NCBI RefSeq assembly: GCF_963169125.1
Contig: NC_084802.1
Span: 17,794,896 to 17,858,895 of the forward strand
Reading direction: 5' to 3'
DNA length: 64,000 nt
From: Humulus lupulus
Lineage: Eukaryota > Streptophyta > Magnoliopsida > Rosales > Cannabaceae
The translations under genes and the position numbers were made by a program. Shown here one piece after another: positions 1 through 11,300 of this stretch (position 1 is the first letter of the stretch; each line of letters opens with the position of its first letter). Below the pieces are notes generated by a model. That model saw only the letters and a list, made by a program, of their open reading frames with translations, did no database searches and was not told where the DNA came from.

Positions 1-1
1 A

Positions 2-819
2 CCCACAGGGAAAGGCAGAGTAAAGAACGCAGTCGTAGCAGTCGATTACTTCACCAAATGGGCCGAAGCTGAACCGCTCGCTACCATCACGACCAAGAAA
101 GTCCTTGACTTTGTTATCAAGAACATTGTCTGTCGATATGGTTTGCCTAAAAAGATAGTTTCAGACAACGGAACCCAATTTGACAGCGATTTATTCATCG
201 ATTTCTGCGAAAGATATGGAGTCATTAAAAGCTTTTCTTCAGTTGCACACCCCCAGGCGAATGGGCAGGTTGAAGCCGTGAATAAAACTCTTAAAGACAC
301 CCTGAAGAAGAGGCTTGAAGAAGCTAAGGGAGCGTGGCCAAAGCAACTGCCTGAAGTCCTTTGGTCATATAGAAAGTCTCACCAAAAAGCGAGAGGGCAT
401 ACCCCATGTTCCTTAGCCTATGGATATGAGGCAATGTTTCCTGTCGAATTAGATCCCCCTCACATCGACGCCTAACATACGACCAGGACCAGAACAGCCA
501 ACTAGTGATGGAATCCCTAGACTCGATTGACGAGATACGGGAGAAAGCCCAACTCCGAGTTGCTGCGTACCAACAAAAAGTCGCTCGGTACTTTAACTCC
601 AAAGTTAAAGAAAGAAAATTCAACGTCGGAGACTTGGTGCTACGACGAGTTTTCTTAAATACCCGCGACCCTACTGCTGGGGTGCTCGGACCTAACTGGG
701 AAGAACCTAATCAGATTGAAGAAGTCCTTCATCCAAGCACCTACAAACTTGCACGCTTAAACGGAGATCTCGTTCCACGTTATTGGAATGGAGAACACCT
801 GCGCAAGTATTATCAGTGA
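2..819 (+). pseudogene. Gypsy pol: integrase core and C-terminal tail, frameshifted
   Basis: The reading frame is open from base 2, so the protein starts upstream of the window. It reads through an rve integrase core: VDYFTKWAE (first catalytic Asp), SDNGTQF (second Asp) and HPQANGQVEAVNKTL (catalytic Glu). It stops with TAA at 473-475. A second stretch in another frame, about 505-819, carries the usual gypsy C-terminal tail (RVAAYQQKVARYFN, GDLVLRR, LGPNWEEP and a terminal LRKYYQ). A deletion or frameshift between 475 and 505 therefore splits pol, and the region expected between the two blocks is shortened. The integrase would insert retroelement cDNA into the nuclear genome, but this copy is unlikely to give a full protein. 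Confidence 0.92.
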
Positions 820-1508
820 ACAGTTCTTTTTAAAGGACTGGCTTGTATTAGTTTTTCTTTTTACAAGTTTAGCAAAGAGGGTTAGCCACATTGTATGGCT
901 AATCGCTCGTATATGTAAGATTCTATTTCAGAATCACTCGTAAAGACATGTTTAGTCCATTTTTAATACGAGATTATAAGGGACTGTGCGCAGCCAGTCA
1001 TTCTTGCCAACCTTTGTGAATTTATATTTACAAGTATTTGTTCATTACGTGTGTTGTTTTGCTGGATTACAAGTATAATTTTTTCACACGAACATGAATG
1101 TTCGAACAGGTCATGGTCAAGGCAAGTGACCAAGGACCTAAAGCTCATCGATCACTTGGGGGGCATATAAGGCACATCGATAGCAAAGCATACCGTGAGG
1201 TATGTAAACACATGAACAAAATGAGTGAAAGCATGCTAAGGTACTTAGAGTATTTTTCAAAATTTATATTTTGTTAAATCATGCCAAAGTACTATGCTAA
1301 GTTCGGTCATACGGACAAATGTTATAATAAATGAAAATGTTATAGCATCATGCAATCTTTTACACCGCAAGCATCACTGCTTGGATGTAACTGTTCAAGT
1401 AAAAGAAAAGATTTACTGCCCGTGCAGCAAAGTTTAAAATAAAAATATTGTCTTTACATCACGACCCGTGGGTCGTGTAATCAAAAGAAAAAAAATAAAT
1501 GAAAAAGC
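820..1508 (+). other. Non-coding spacer between gypsy pol and the antisense gene
   Basis: No convincing ORF is present. The stretch lies between the pol stop and the stop codon of the minus-strand gene, so it should hold the 3' end of the antisense transcript. It is moderately AT-rich; I see no repeat or RNA gene in it. Confidence 0.5.
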
Positions 1509-4145
1509 TCAAGAGGCATTGGGAGCAGGAGAGTCCTTGGCAGCATTCTGGTTGACAGCATCCTCAGCAGCCCCTTCTTCCTCTACGCCAGCGATGCTTG
1601 GGGAAGTAGGGATCCTCGCTCTTGCCTCCTCTTCAGCTAGTTGGGCAGTGCAGCGAGCCAGCTCGGCAGCCCTGACATCCTCTGAAAGATAGCTGAAGTC
1701 GGCTCCCTGATTGTGTTTCCAGAAGTTGTAGAAACATCGGAGCGTCGTCCTCTTATACCTTTCCAGATTTTTGGAGTTGTCGAGCTCCAACTGCTTTACT
1801 TTGCCCTCAAGAGTGGCGATGGCCTCGTCCTTGGGCTTAAGCACCTCTTCCAATCTTTTGACTTCGCGAAGATGGGTTCGGCTGGCATCTTGATACTCCT
1901 GCCTCGACTTTATCGCAGCTACCTTTGCAGCTTCAGCCTCCGACAACTTGGTCACCGCAGCATCCCTCTGTTGAACCATCGCCTCCAACTCCTTAGTATG
2001 CCTGGCCTCTACAGCCGAAAGCTCCTCGACTTCTTTCACCTGATACCTCTCAATGGCCTTTGCCCTAGCCTGTTCGATGGTGGCTTGGGTGTGGGTGCGG
2101 GCAGTGGTGGCAGACAGCAATGCCTGAGGACAGAGGATAAAAGTTAGAACCTGTGGCAAAGACTAAAAAGACTGAAGCCAAAAAGATAAAGAAGTACTTA
2201 CGCTGGCTATTTCGTTCAGGGTCCTATTCAGAATCAGGTCGACCGTCATACTCTCTGCCTCAACCATTGCATCCTTGACGCGGTCATTCTTCCCGATGTG
2301 TGCAATACGGTCTTTGGCTGCACGTACGGCACGACTCGAGAGTTTGGCCCCAAGAGTTTCTTCTCGCTTGTCTTGCTCCCTTCTAGGTGCGGCCGGAGGA
2401 GGGTTCATTGAAGCAGGGGGAGTCTCCTTCTCAACAGGGGCCGGAGGATGAGCAGAAGTTTGCCCAGTAGGCACGTCCCTAGGAGGGTCTTCTGTTCGAC
2501 TCTTTTTTGCGGGTCCCTGGCTCGTCTCGCCAGTGTGTCTCCGTGACGAATTTCTCCGAAGCTGAGGAACTTCCTCTTCCTCCTCAGTTTGCTATAAGTC
2601 GAAGACGTTGGGAGTGGCCATATCTGCACATAAGTAAAAACATGCAAAGGGTAAAGATAAAAGCAGATGAAGACTCTTTATCAAAACGAAAAAGAAGGTC
2701 ACAAAGTTAGTACCCGAGCTACAACTACTGGTCGTTATACTATTGACTCTATTAGTCACACACTCACTATCTAGCATGAAGAAGTCTGGCCCTAGATTTG
2801 GAGTATATGTAAAGTTGCCCTCCCTGTCAAACAAATGACAAGGAATTGGCAAACTATTTAAAAGCAAAATAATTTTACTGTTCTCATCAGAGGATCCCCC
2901 CAGATCCACAACTGGTTCTTTGGCCTTTTGTTTCCCCTTGCCTTGGGGAGCAGAAGGCCATTCTGCGGAAGGATTGCCCGTGGGCTCCCTGATTGTAACC
3001 CCCGTTGGCCTCCTTCGAGGAGGAGACACAGGAGGTTGCTGCTCGGGAACCCCCTCGGCAGTGGCATCGTCTACCACGGACCCTCTTGTTTCATGGCGAG
3101 GAGCCAGGAGGCCAGACAACCTCAAGTTTTCATCAGTAACCAGGGACTTGACGCTTTTTTCTGCGTCTGTCATCCTGGCCAGCCTATTGGACCTCAACAC
3201 CATGTCTGGTGTTGGGGTCGGACGTAACCATGGGCCTGAAAGACAAAGTGCAGTTTGAGAAAAATGAAAGGAAACTCCTTGATTAAAAGTATCGACCAGT
3301 CAAAGACGGTACTTACCTCCTCAAGCGAAGGCCAAGTTGTTGCTGGTTATGTCCGGCGTAAGGAGGTACTCCTTATTATACTGCCCCACGTTCGATATGT
3401 GCGTAGTGTCACTCAGGAATGTCCAGTTTGTCTCCTGGTGACAGAAGTGGAAGAAACCCGTTCCATATTGTTGCGGGTTGGATTTTAGGTCAAAAAGATA
3501 ATTGACCTCATGAGGGGTAGGTTCTGGCCATTTCTTGAGTTTGTACAGGATATAGAGTGCGACCAGCATCCTATATCCATTTGGAGTAATTTGGAAGGGG
3601 GCGACTTCGAAATAATTCGCCACCCCCTAATAAAAAGGATGTAGAGGGAGGAAAGCCCCCGCCTCTATTTGATACCGAGACCAGGCGCTGTATATACCTC
3701 CGGGAAGGTTAGCCCTTTGGTCTGCGGCAGGAAGTTTGATGGTGACCCCCGTGAGGGGATATTTCCTGAAGTAGTTAGCAACCATCCGAAGGGTCACTAC
3801 GCTGGTCGGGGAGGTATACCACTCGACATCAGGTAGATTCTGATGGCGAGGGCGGGCTCTAATTTGGATGTTAGGGTCAGGAACAAGATTGTCTCGACCG
3901 CTAGTCGAGGGAGCCCTAGCCTGCGAATCAGGCTGGGCAGGAGAATTTGGACTGTTTTCAGACTCAGGTCTTTTCTTGCCTACGGATTTGGAACGGGCCA
4001 TTTGAGGAGGAGAAGGACGAGGTCTGGTAGAGGATCGTGAGAAGGGAATCTCGTGGACTCGGTCGGTCGGTTGTTCTTCGCCTTCGAGCAACTGGGCAAG
4101 AAGGTCGTCGTCGATGGGCTGTTCACCTCCCCACAAATCTGGCAT
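1509..4145 (-). pseudogene. Spliced antisense gene of the Tat element (gypsy-type 'transposase-like' protein), three nonsense codons
   Basis: Four coding exons can be placed on the minus strand: 4145-3317, 3235-2714, 2623-2202 and 2123-1509. The introns are 81, 90 and 78 bp, with GTAAGT, GTACTA and GTAAGT donors and pyrimidine-rich CAG acceptors. The exons sum to 2388 nt (796 codons) and every junction keeps phase, which is strong support. Exon one starts at ATG 4145, just after a fourth acceptor (4152-4153). The first part (around EVAPFQITPNGYRMLVALY) resembles the plant family annotated as putative gypsy-type transposon protein. The middle is Pro/Ser-rich and basic, and the last exon is a long charged coiled coil (about 1700-2050). 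In-frame stops occur at 3627 (TAG), 3321 (TGA) and in exon 3 near 2593 (TAG); all could come from C-to-T changes. The function in the retroelement is not known to me. Confidence 0.8.
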
Positions 4146-4571
4146 CAATGTCTGCAAACAGAAGAATGAGGAGGTGAGGATAAAGAATTTTTAAAGGCTT
4201 TTTAGAATAACGTTGGTTGAGTATAAAAGCCAAGCTTTTATACAACAACATTCTAACAAAAAGCTAAATTTTCCGAACGAACAGTTTGAAAGACGGATCA
4301 AAGGGTGAAAGTAAAAAGTTTTTCAAGAAAGCTTTTTCAACTCCCCTTAGGGCGGGAAAAACCTATTTTCCAACTAGCCTAAAGATCGAATTTTTACTTC
4401 GATTTTACGTCCTAAAAGTATGATCCTGACTATTAAACTAACTCGTAACCCTTTTTTGCCTACAAAACATTCTACTCACAAGCGTCTCAAACCAGAAACA
4501 GATGAACTCAAACAGTCAACATACAGAAGCATGCACATGAAAATTTGGAGCATAAGAATTCGAAAACTTAC

Positions 4572-4752
4572 CAAGAAAATGATCGTGGAGATGGAAGAAG
4601 AGTCTTTGGAAATCAAGGAACTCTCGGGTTGAGTCTTGAAAATGCAAAAGAATGGTCTCTGGAGAAGATTGAAGCTCTGGTTTTTAGGGTTTCTTGAGAA
4701 GGCAATGGCGTGCGTAAAAAGAAAAAGAAGATTTCGGAGGTATTATATAAGT
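4572..4752 (-). promoter_or_regulatory. Probable promoter and untranslated first exon of the antisense gene
   Basis: On the minus strand a TATA-like stretch (CTTATATAATA, about 4741-4752) is followed by a pyrimidine-rich leader containing AAACCCTAAAA, a common look for plant 5' UTRs, and by a donor site (CTTG|GTAAG) after position 4572. Pairing it with the acceptor at 4152-4153 gives a 420-bp leader intron. The gene would thus have its own start site just inside the 3' LTR. Confidence 0.6.
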
Positions 4753-4940
4753 TTGTCTGTGACATTAAAAAGGTGTAATCATCAGTTTCCCTTTTTCGAA
4801 GTATGGGGAAGCGGTATGGCCGTCGAATTATTACTGGGGAACCGAAAAGTCATGATTAGACAGAAGTAGGTTACTTTTTCCAAGAACACACGAAGGGTTC
4901 TGACACGTAAGGCGGGGTTACCGAAGAGTCGTTCACTCAA

Positions 4941-4982
4941 AAGTTTATTTATTGCTCGTGATAAATAAACTTGGGGGGAAAA
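4941..4982 (+). repeat. Perfect 12-bp hairpin touching the polypurine tract
   Basis: AAGTTTATTTAT (4941-4952) and its exact reverse complement (4961-4972) enclose an 8-base loop. The right arm runs directly into the purine tract TTGGGGGGAAAA (4971-4982) that should prime plus-strand synthesis, immediately before the LTR TG at 4983. Confidence 0.8.
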
Positions 4983-5576
4983 TGTTATCCAAAAAATTAG
5001 CGTTGATGAAGTGGCAAGTGATCCCTGGACACGTGGCTGACACCTGGAAGAGCTCTGCTAGGGCATCGACCAGAAGACGCATTAGAAGCAGTAAGCAGCC
5101 CAGTCTTACCTGCGACCAGTCTGGTCGATGGTTCCGCATACAAAGCGACATTACTATGAAGATCTTTGTAAATCCCGAATTTAACTCACGCAATCTCCTG
5201 AGTATCCGATTATTCAGGAGAGAATATCTGTAACAATCTTTTTGTAATCCCCCTTGAGCCTATAAATAGCAAAAGATAGCTCAAGGAAAGGACTTTTGGC
5301 TTTTGAACTATTTGAGACTAGAGTAATTCTCCTGGTGATATTGTATTGTTCTTCAGAGGTTAGTAAGACTCATTGAACCCTTGTTCTTTGATCACTCCTT
5401 TGATTCTTATATCAATAACAGTCTAAGTGGACGTAGGTTATTACCAGACCCTGGGGCCGAACCACTATAAAAATATCGTGTTTTTATTACTTTTTGTCAT
5501 TACGTTCTTCTCCACACATTCATTCATATCAAGCATATTCTGACTCCATGTCAGTTGACCAAAATCTAGGTCAACA
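4983..5576 (+). repeat. 3' LTR of the Tat-lineage gypsy element
   Basis: It begins TGTTATCC directly after the polypurine tract and ends GTCAACA at 5576 (594 bp). It has a TATAAATAG box at 5261. Blocks such as GGGGCCGAACCACTATAAA and the terminal GTCAACA are shared with the solo LTR at 35756-36375, which helps fix both ends. Confidence 0.85.
5252..5286 (+). promoter_or_regulatory. LTR TATA box inside a conserved inverted repeat
   Basis: CCTTGAGC (5252-5259) and GCTCAAGG (5279-5286) flank TATAAATAG. The same arms with the same TATA box occur in the related solo LTR (36032-36039 and 36060-36067). The right arm is expected to lie near the transcript start. Confidence 0.65.
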
Positions 5577-6443
5577 AAACATATAATATATAATCTCTTG
5601 TTGTCACTCTCAAATTCAAAAACTAGAACAAACATAAACTTAAACAAAAATAAATTAAAATAGAATATTTTAAAGATATTTTATGATAATTTAAATAATT
5701 AAATCATATTTATTTAAAAATAATAAATTCATACATATCAATTTCTGTGATAGTTTTTTTTATCAAGTGATTGGAGTTCTTTTTCTTTATCAAATTCACC
5801 AAAAGACATTAGGAGATACATTAGAAATTAAAAATAGTTGATACATTATGACTTTTTCTATTCTTATTTTATTCTATTATTAATTTCTTTTTAAATATTA
5901 TTGTAATTTATATATATCATGTAGTCATGTAAATATATATCTATATCAATGTTGTGTTTAGATGTCATATATGTACAAATTATTACAGATTATTCATATA
6001 AATATTTATATATACTATAAAACTATAATTCATTCTATTATATATTAAACATCTTTTATTTATTTTTATGATATTGTTTATTTATTTAAAATTTAAATGA
6101 TAATTAAAAGAATATAATAAAAATAAATACATGTTTGAATAAGCATGTTTACAACTTTAAAACTAAGCAAACGTGCATTGCACGTTGCTACCTAGTACAT
6201 ATATATTAAACTGTAAAATCTAAAAGTTGGAAAACTTATTGTAGACATTTTTTATATTACTCAATCACTTTTATTTAATTCTCACAACGTCAATTATCAA
6301 TTAATTAAAGATTTTTGTGGCAATAAAATATCTTTGATTATTTCCTTAAATTGTGTGATTTCAAATATGTTTATTTATACCACCTTATATAAATCAATTA
6401 TGCATATTATTATAATAAATACCCTTGTGATTTTTGAAACAAA
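5577..6443. other. AT-rich intergenic stretch with a possible Helitron 3' end
   Basis: No gene is visible. At 6170-6186 AACGTGC-ATT-GCACGTT forms a short hairpin, followed a few bases later by CTAG (6192-6195) and a T. This is the architecture of plant Helitron 3' ends. No matching 5' TC end was located. Confidence 0.4.
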
Positions 6444-7708
6444 TGTTGCTGGTTTGTTTCATTTTCTTAAGTTTGTCTGGGTACATGCTTAGTTGTCTGA
6501 TTGCCTAACTGGCTAGACAATTTAAGAATCTGACAAATCTGATAGACTTTCCATTCAGGGATATATTATCATCCCTGATTTTGTGAGCTGCGAAAGGTGG
6601 ACTTCTGCTTGCTACAAATAGAAGCTTTTGCAACACTTACTTATTCCATAGGTCGTTGTGTGTAATTCTTATTGAAGAGTGAAGTTTGTATTTTGTGAGA
6701 TTAAGAGTGGAAATATTTAGTCTTGTATTTTAGTGCATGTTACTACAAGAAAAACCACTTTGAGGGGCGAAAATATTAGAGGCGTGTAGCCCCTAATATA
6801 GCAATATCAGGGACGACATGTTGTAAGTCGCCCTAATATTATGGAAAATTATTAGGGGCGACAAAATGCAATATTAGGGGTGACATGTCACCCCTGATAA
6901 TGAGATATTTTACCTGAAATTTGGGTGCCATTTTAAAATTGGTGAAAAGTATTAGGGGTGACATGTTGCCCCTAATATAGCAATATCAAGGACGACATGT
7001 TGTAAGTCGCCCATAATATTATGGAACATTATTAGGGGTGACAAAATGCAATATTATGGGAGACATGTTGCCCCTGATAATGAGATCTTTTACCTGAAAT
7101 TTGGGCGCCATTTTAAAATTGGTGTCGCCCCTGATATGTATCCGTGAAGACTTTTAGGGTTATTAGGGGCAACACGCGTCGCCCCTAAAACCCATTTTTG
7201 TTGTAGTTATTTCTATTGTGATTGCTTATACAGTCTTCGGGAAAAAAGCTGATCAAAGTCTTTCTTCGGGAGGAAGAAAGCATCAAGGTTTTCGAGAGAA
7301 GAGCCACACAGGTCTTTCTTTAGGGGGAAGAAAGTAATCAATCATTATCGAAGGGAGTTCGAGTGAAGAGCTGATTATTGCATAAACAAGAATGGTATTG
7401 GAATACAAAAAAATGTGACAACAATATATAGGGAGTCTAATTTTGTATAAGTTATTGCTTTTTTATTTGTGTTTATTACTAATAAGTTTCTTCTCTGAGT
7501 GTGGCTCCATGCACTAGAGTAATCGAACCATGTAAAAATCTCATGTGTTGATTTTTATATTCTTATGATTATCCTGTTTAAGTCTGATACATCACCATTC
7601 AATTGTGATCAATCAGATTGTGTGTTTGACCCATCTTCTCATTACGTTCTACAATTAAAATAAGCTGATAATTACTTGGTAATTAATTAAGAAAAATATA
7701 ATTTTAAT
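6444..7708 (+). repeat. 5' LTR of a Copia element, split by a MITE
   Basis: It starts at about TGTTGCTGG (6444) and ends just before TGGTATCAGA (7709), the primer-binding site complementary to initiator tRNA-Met. The 3' half (about 7330-7690) is clearly repeated at 14871-15213. A 464-bp MITE is inserted at 6743-7206. The exact outer boundary is uncertain. Confidence 0.65.
6743..7206. mobile_element. MITE with GGGGCGACA palindromic repeats
   Basis: Ends are CTACAAGAAAAA and TTTTTGTTGTAG, flanked by TTA on both sides (6740-6742 and 7207-7209). Inside, a unit of about 179 bp is repeated twice, rich in AGGGGYGACATGT and its complement. The same motif fills the ends of the element at 10192-13722, so it may be a CACTA-derived MITE despite the TTA flank. 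Confidence 0.6.
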
Positions 7709-8097
7709 TGGTATCAGATCACGTCACTAAACTCTTAGTGAGATCTTGTGGTTATCCGTTTTTGTGTGTTTTCTACTTTGTCTTTCTTTACAGAAGCAGG
7801 ATCGGTATCACGTGCCCCATTGTTGAATGATACAAATTATCCTCAGTGGTAGGTAAAAATGAGAGCCTTTATCTAAACAATTGATGAGAAGGCTTGGAGG
7901 TCGATCCTATCAGGATCGACAACACCAATTGACACAAATGAGAAAACTATTGTGACCACGTTAAAACCTGAATTAACTTGGACAACTGAATATGACAAAT
8001 TGTCGAGTTACAATAATAAGGCATTTCATGCCATTTTTAATGGTGTTGGAGAAGGTCATATCAAACTAATCTCTTCTTGTGAAATGACCAAGGAAGG
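7709..8097 (+). pseudogene. Copia primer-binding site and gag N-terminus, truncated
   Basis: The tRNA-Met primer site is followed by a gag start of the Copia type: LLNDTNYPQW, then MRAFI, AWRSILSG and YNNKAFHAIFNGV, as in the UBN2/DUF4219 gag domain. Two in-frame stop codons interrupt it (in the PQW-VKM and AFI-TID regions). It is cut at 8097 by the end of a CACTA transposon. The remaining gag, pol and most of the element are missing here. Confidence 0.8.
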
Positions 8098-8380
8098 CAC
8101 TACAGGAAAATAGGTCTACAACGACGAATTTTTTCATCGCTATAGATCCAGAAGTCGTTGCTATAGACCTACAGCGACAACATGTCGTCGCCAAAGCATC
8201 ATCGTTGTAGGTCTGTATGTGTAAAGACCTACAGTGACGACAAAACGATGTCATCGCCATAAGGTTTTTCTACAGCAACAACATGTCGGTTGCAATAAGA
8301 AATCTTTTTTTCTTGGTTGAACTAGGCTATTGCGACGACATGTCATCACTATAGGTGTTTATTGAATTTAAAATTTTGAA
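8098..8380. repeat. CACTA subterminal repeats (CGACGACATGTCG type)
   Basis: Several direct and inverted copies of a motif around GACCTACAGCGACGAC and ACATGTCGTCGC follow the terminal repeat. In En/Spm elements such repeats bind the element's DNA-binding protein. Confidence 0.65.
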
Positions 8381-8649
8381 TTTCAAAACCCTCAACTATG
8401 ACCAATTTATTAATTAAATAAATAAAACCATTTTATGTAATTAAATAATAAAATCAATTTATCAATTAAATAATACAGTAAATTTATTAATAATAAAATA
8501 ATATTTAATATTAATATGATATCAAGATAAAAAATAATTTTGTTCAACTTAGTACAAACATAAGTAGTATAGTCTCCAAAATGTAAAAATCAACACAAAA
8601 TGTTAATAAATTTTAAAAAATAATACAACCAAAATAAATGTCATCTAAA

Positions 8650-10190
8650 TTAATCTCAAAGTCGTCGTCATTGTCGGGCTGCTATGGTGGTTGTGGCTGT
8701 TGTGGTAGAAATTGGTCCAAGCCTGGAAAGTTCACCATCATGGACTATATCATATTCATGTCCAAGTTCACATGCTGAAATTGTGGAGTTCGGATGTTCG
8801 GATTTGTACTTGCATAAATTGTTGCATTTGTTGGAAGTTGCTGTTTTGGGTCATAATGGCTTGACTGAAGTGTTGAACCATGGACTAGAAATCCTAGCTG
8901 GTACCATTTAAGGGCCGACTGTGTTGGGCATAAATGGTGATGCCTCCAACTATGAAGAGGATCTGGTGGCCCCTGAGGCAAAGGTACTAGTGCCCTTCAA
9001 CTTGCGTCCAATACCTCGGTTGTGGCCACGACGTTGACCAAGTACCTTTGAGACGACTTATGTCTCATCGACAGACGCACTTCTTGCTGAAGATTCAGAT
9101 TGGGATTGAGATTGTGTCTGGACTTCTTGCTGCAAGGCTTCCTGCAGTTTAGAAACAAGATAATTAATACATAATATAATTAAATAATAAACATTTATAC
9201 AAAACATAGAAAGTTACTTACATATGCATCCTTAGCATTCGTATTCACCAATCCACGTTTGGGATGATTGTGCATGTCATGGAATGTATCAATAATGATG
9301 GACAACTCCTTAGTCTGAAGATTCATCTTTTGAAAAGAAAATGTAACAAAATATTGGTTAAATATTGAAATTATTATTAAGATAACTGAAAATATTTCAA
9401 TTTATCTACATATTTTTATTTACCTACTTAAATCGAGTATAAGCATAAGAGGTCGATCCATGAAGACTTGGATACTTTTGTTTTGCTCTGTTGGCAATAT
9501 TTTCCTTTGAGCGTGGAGTGGTAAGAATTTCAACCAACTTCTGCCAACTCTCGTTGTCCATGTCCTTCGGTGAATGCTTTCTGGCTATCTCAATATTATC
9601 ATACCCTCCATGTCCATTGAAGTATTTTTTCTTGCGACCTTTTCTATCATTGTAGCAATCCTAAAACTCTCGATCAATCCTAATCCCTTTCAGTTGCCAC
9701 TCAGGGAGAGCTCAAGGACGAATGGAAAATTCCTTCAAAAAAAATTAAAACTTATTAGAATTTTGAAATTATAAAAAACATTATGTGTGAATAAGTTGAT
9801 AAATTTACCTCAATCTTTTGCATCAATCCTATCTTGTGCTCATCCGGATACTCTACCACGAATCATAATATAACGACACATGGCGACCAATAAGGTTACC
9901 AACAAGTCTCGTGAACAATGTCCCAAAATCACCAACTGCTTTGTAGGTTCCCTCCTTCATATCAAATTGTAGAGTCAATAGACATTTATTGTCATCGACG
10001 AGCTGCTGCAAATTTTTAGATCGAGATCGACCTCTTCTTTTTGCGGCAGCCGCTGCATATTTTAATTAAACAATAAAATTAAATTGAATAAAATAATAAT
10101 AATTTGTTATTTATTGATAAAATATAGACTAATTATAGTATATTACTTGTCTCACTGGAAGTAGGCACCAACGTAGGATCTTGAGGAGGA
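8650..10190 (-). pseudogene. Transposase_24-like (Ptta/En/Spm) protein, main part
   Basis: Reading the minus strand from 10190 to 8650 gives separated blocks: DPTLVPTSSETS (about 10180-10145), GTYKAVGDFGTLFTRLVGN (about 9950-9890), SWQKLVEILTTPRSKENIAN with RAKQKYPSLHGS (about 9560-9450), and a KRGLVNTNAKDAY block (about 9260-9220). The last ends in QSQSQSESSARS and a Gly/Arg-rich tail. The order and spacing, with splice-like gaps, fit the second protein of plant CACTA elements (PF03004 family). The N-terminus lies at 13782-13723, beyond a nested insertion. Stops and small gaps show it is not functional. The GTLFTRLVGN stretch is read from the minus-strand frame starting at about 9960. Confidence 0.65.
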
Positions 10191-10429
10191 TCACTACAAC
10201 AAAAAACAATTTTAGGGGAGACCATAAAAATCGCCCCTAATAAATTGTACCTAATAGTGTACATTAGAGGCGACATGTGGGTCGCCCCTAATATTCCAAT
10301 ATCAGTCGCCCTTAAAATTTGATATGTCGCCCCATACTTATTCACATGTGGCAATATTTTTGGTCGATTTTTCGTCCCTAATACTTGATTATTAGGGGCG
10401 ACAATGTCGCACCTAATACTATTTTATTT

Positions 10430-11300
10430 ATAAAAAATAATCGATTAAAATTTATATTATTAAAAACATATATATTTAAAAATAAAAATATTATATTAAA
10501 ATATACACGTAAGCATATAAAACAAAAAACATTAAACACATAAACAAAATAACTAAGATAAAAAAAAATAAACACACATATACACATATATCAAATTAAA
10601 ATATACACATAAACAAAAAAAAATAAACTTTAAAAATTATACAAATAAACATAAATATTAAATTAAAATAAACATATAAAAAAACATGCACATAAACAAA
10701 CAAAAAAATTAAACTCATATATCAAATTAAAATATACACATAAATACATAAACAAAAAGCATTAATTAAATTAAACACTAAACACATAAACAAAAAAACT
10801 TAAACATTAAAAATTAAACACATAAACACACATAGACAAAAATCAAATTAAAATATACACATAAACTCATAAACAAACAAAAAAACATTAAACACGTAAA
10901 CAAAAAAAAATTAAACATTACACATTAAAATATAACACACAAACACACACACACACACATATATATCAAATTAAAATATACACATAAACATACAAACAAA
11001 ATACTTTAAACATTAAACACTAAACACATAACAAAAGAAAATTAAACCCATAAACGTACATACACAAATATCAAATTAAAATATACACATAAACACATAG
11101 ATAAAAAAAACATTAAACACATAAACAAAAAAATAATAATTAAACATTACACGTTAAAATTAAACACATATATCAAATTAAAATATACACATAAACATGC
11201 AAACAAAAAACTTTAAACATTAAACACTAAACACATAAACAAACAAAAAATTGAACATTAAACACATATAAATAAATTAAAAAAACTTGAACAATAAGCA
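10430..11300. repeat. AT-rich degenerate tandem array
   Basis: The phrase TCAAATTAAAATATACACAT recurs about every 90-130 bases, interspersed with AAACACATAAACAAAAAA. 11300-12297 continues as simple AT/ACAC sequence with no ORF of credible composition. Confidence 0.6.

Larger units (their letters stand above)
1..5576 (+). mobile_element. Ty3/gypsy Tat-lineage retrotransposon, 3' part
   Basis: The window opens inside an LTR retrotransposon whose left part lies outside. In order it shows the integrase and C-terminal end of pol on the plus strand, a non-coding spacer, a multi-exon gene on the minus strand, a polypurine tract and a 3' LTR. This order (pol, antisense ORF, 3' LTR) is known for Tat-group gypsy elements of plants, and the pol terminus ends in a KYYQ-like tail usual in that group. 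The element is decayed: pol has a frameshift and the antisense gene has three nonsense codons. The target-site duplication cannot be tested because the 5' LTR is not in the window. A solo LTR of the same family lies at 35756-36375. Confidence 0.88.

Noticed and set aside
1468..2147. Plus-strand ORFs opposite the antisense gene
   Set aside because: They are mirror frames of the coiled-coil exon on the minus strand.
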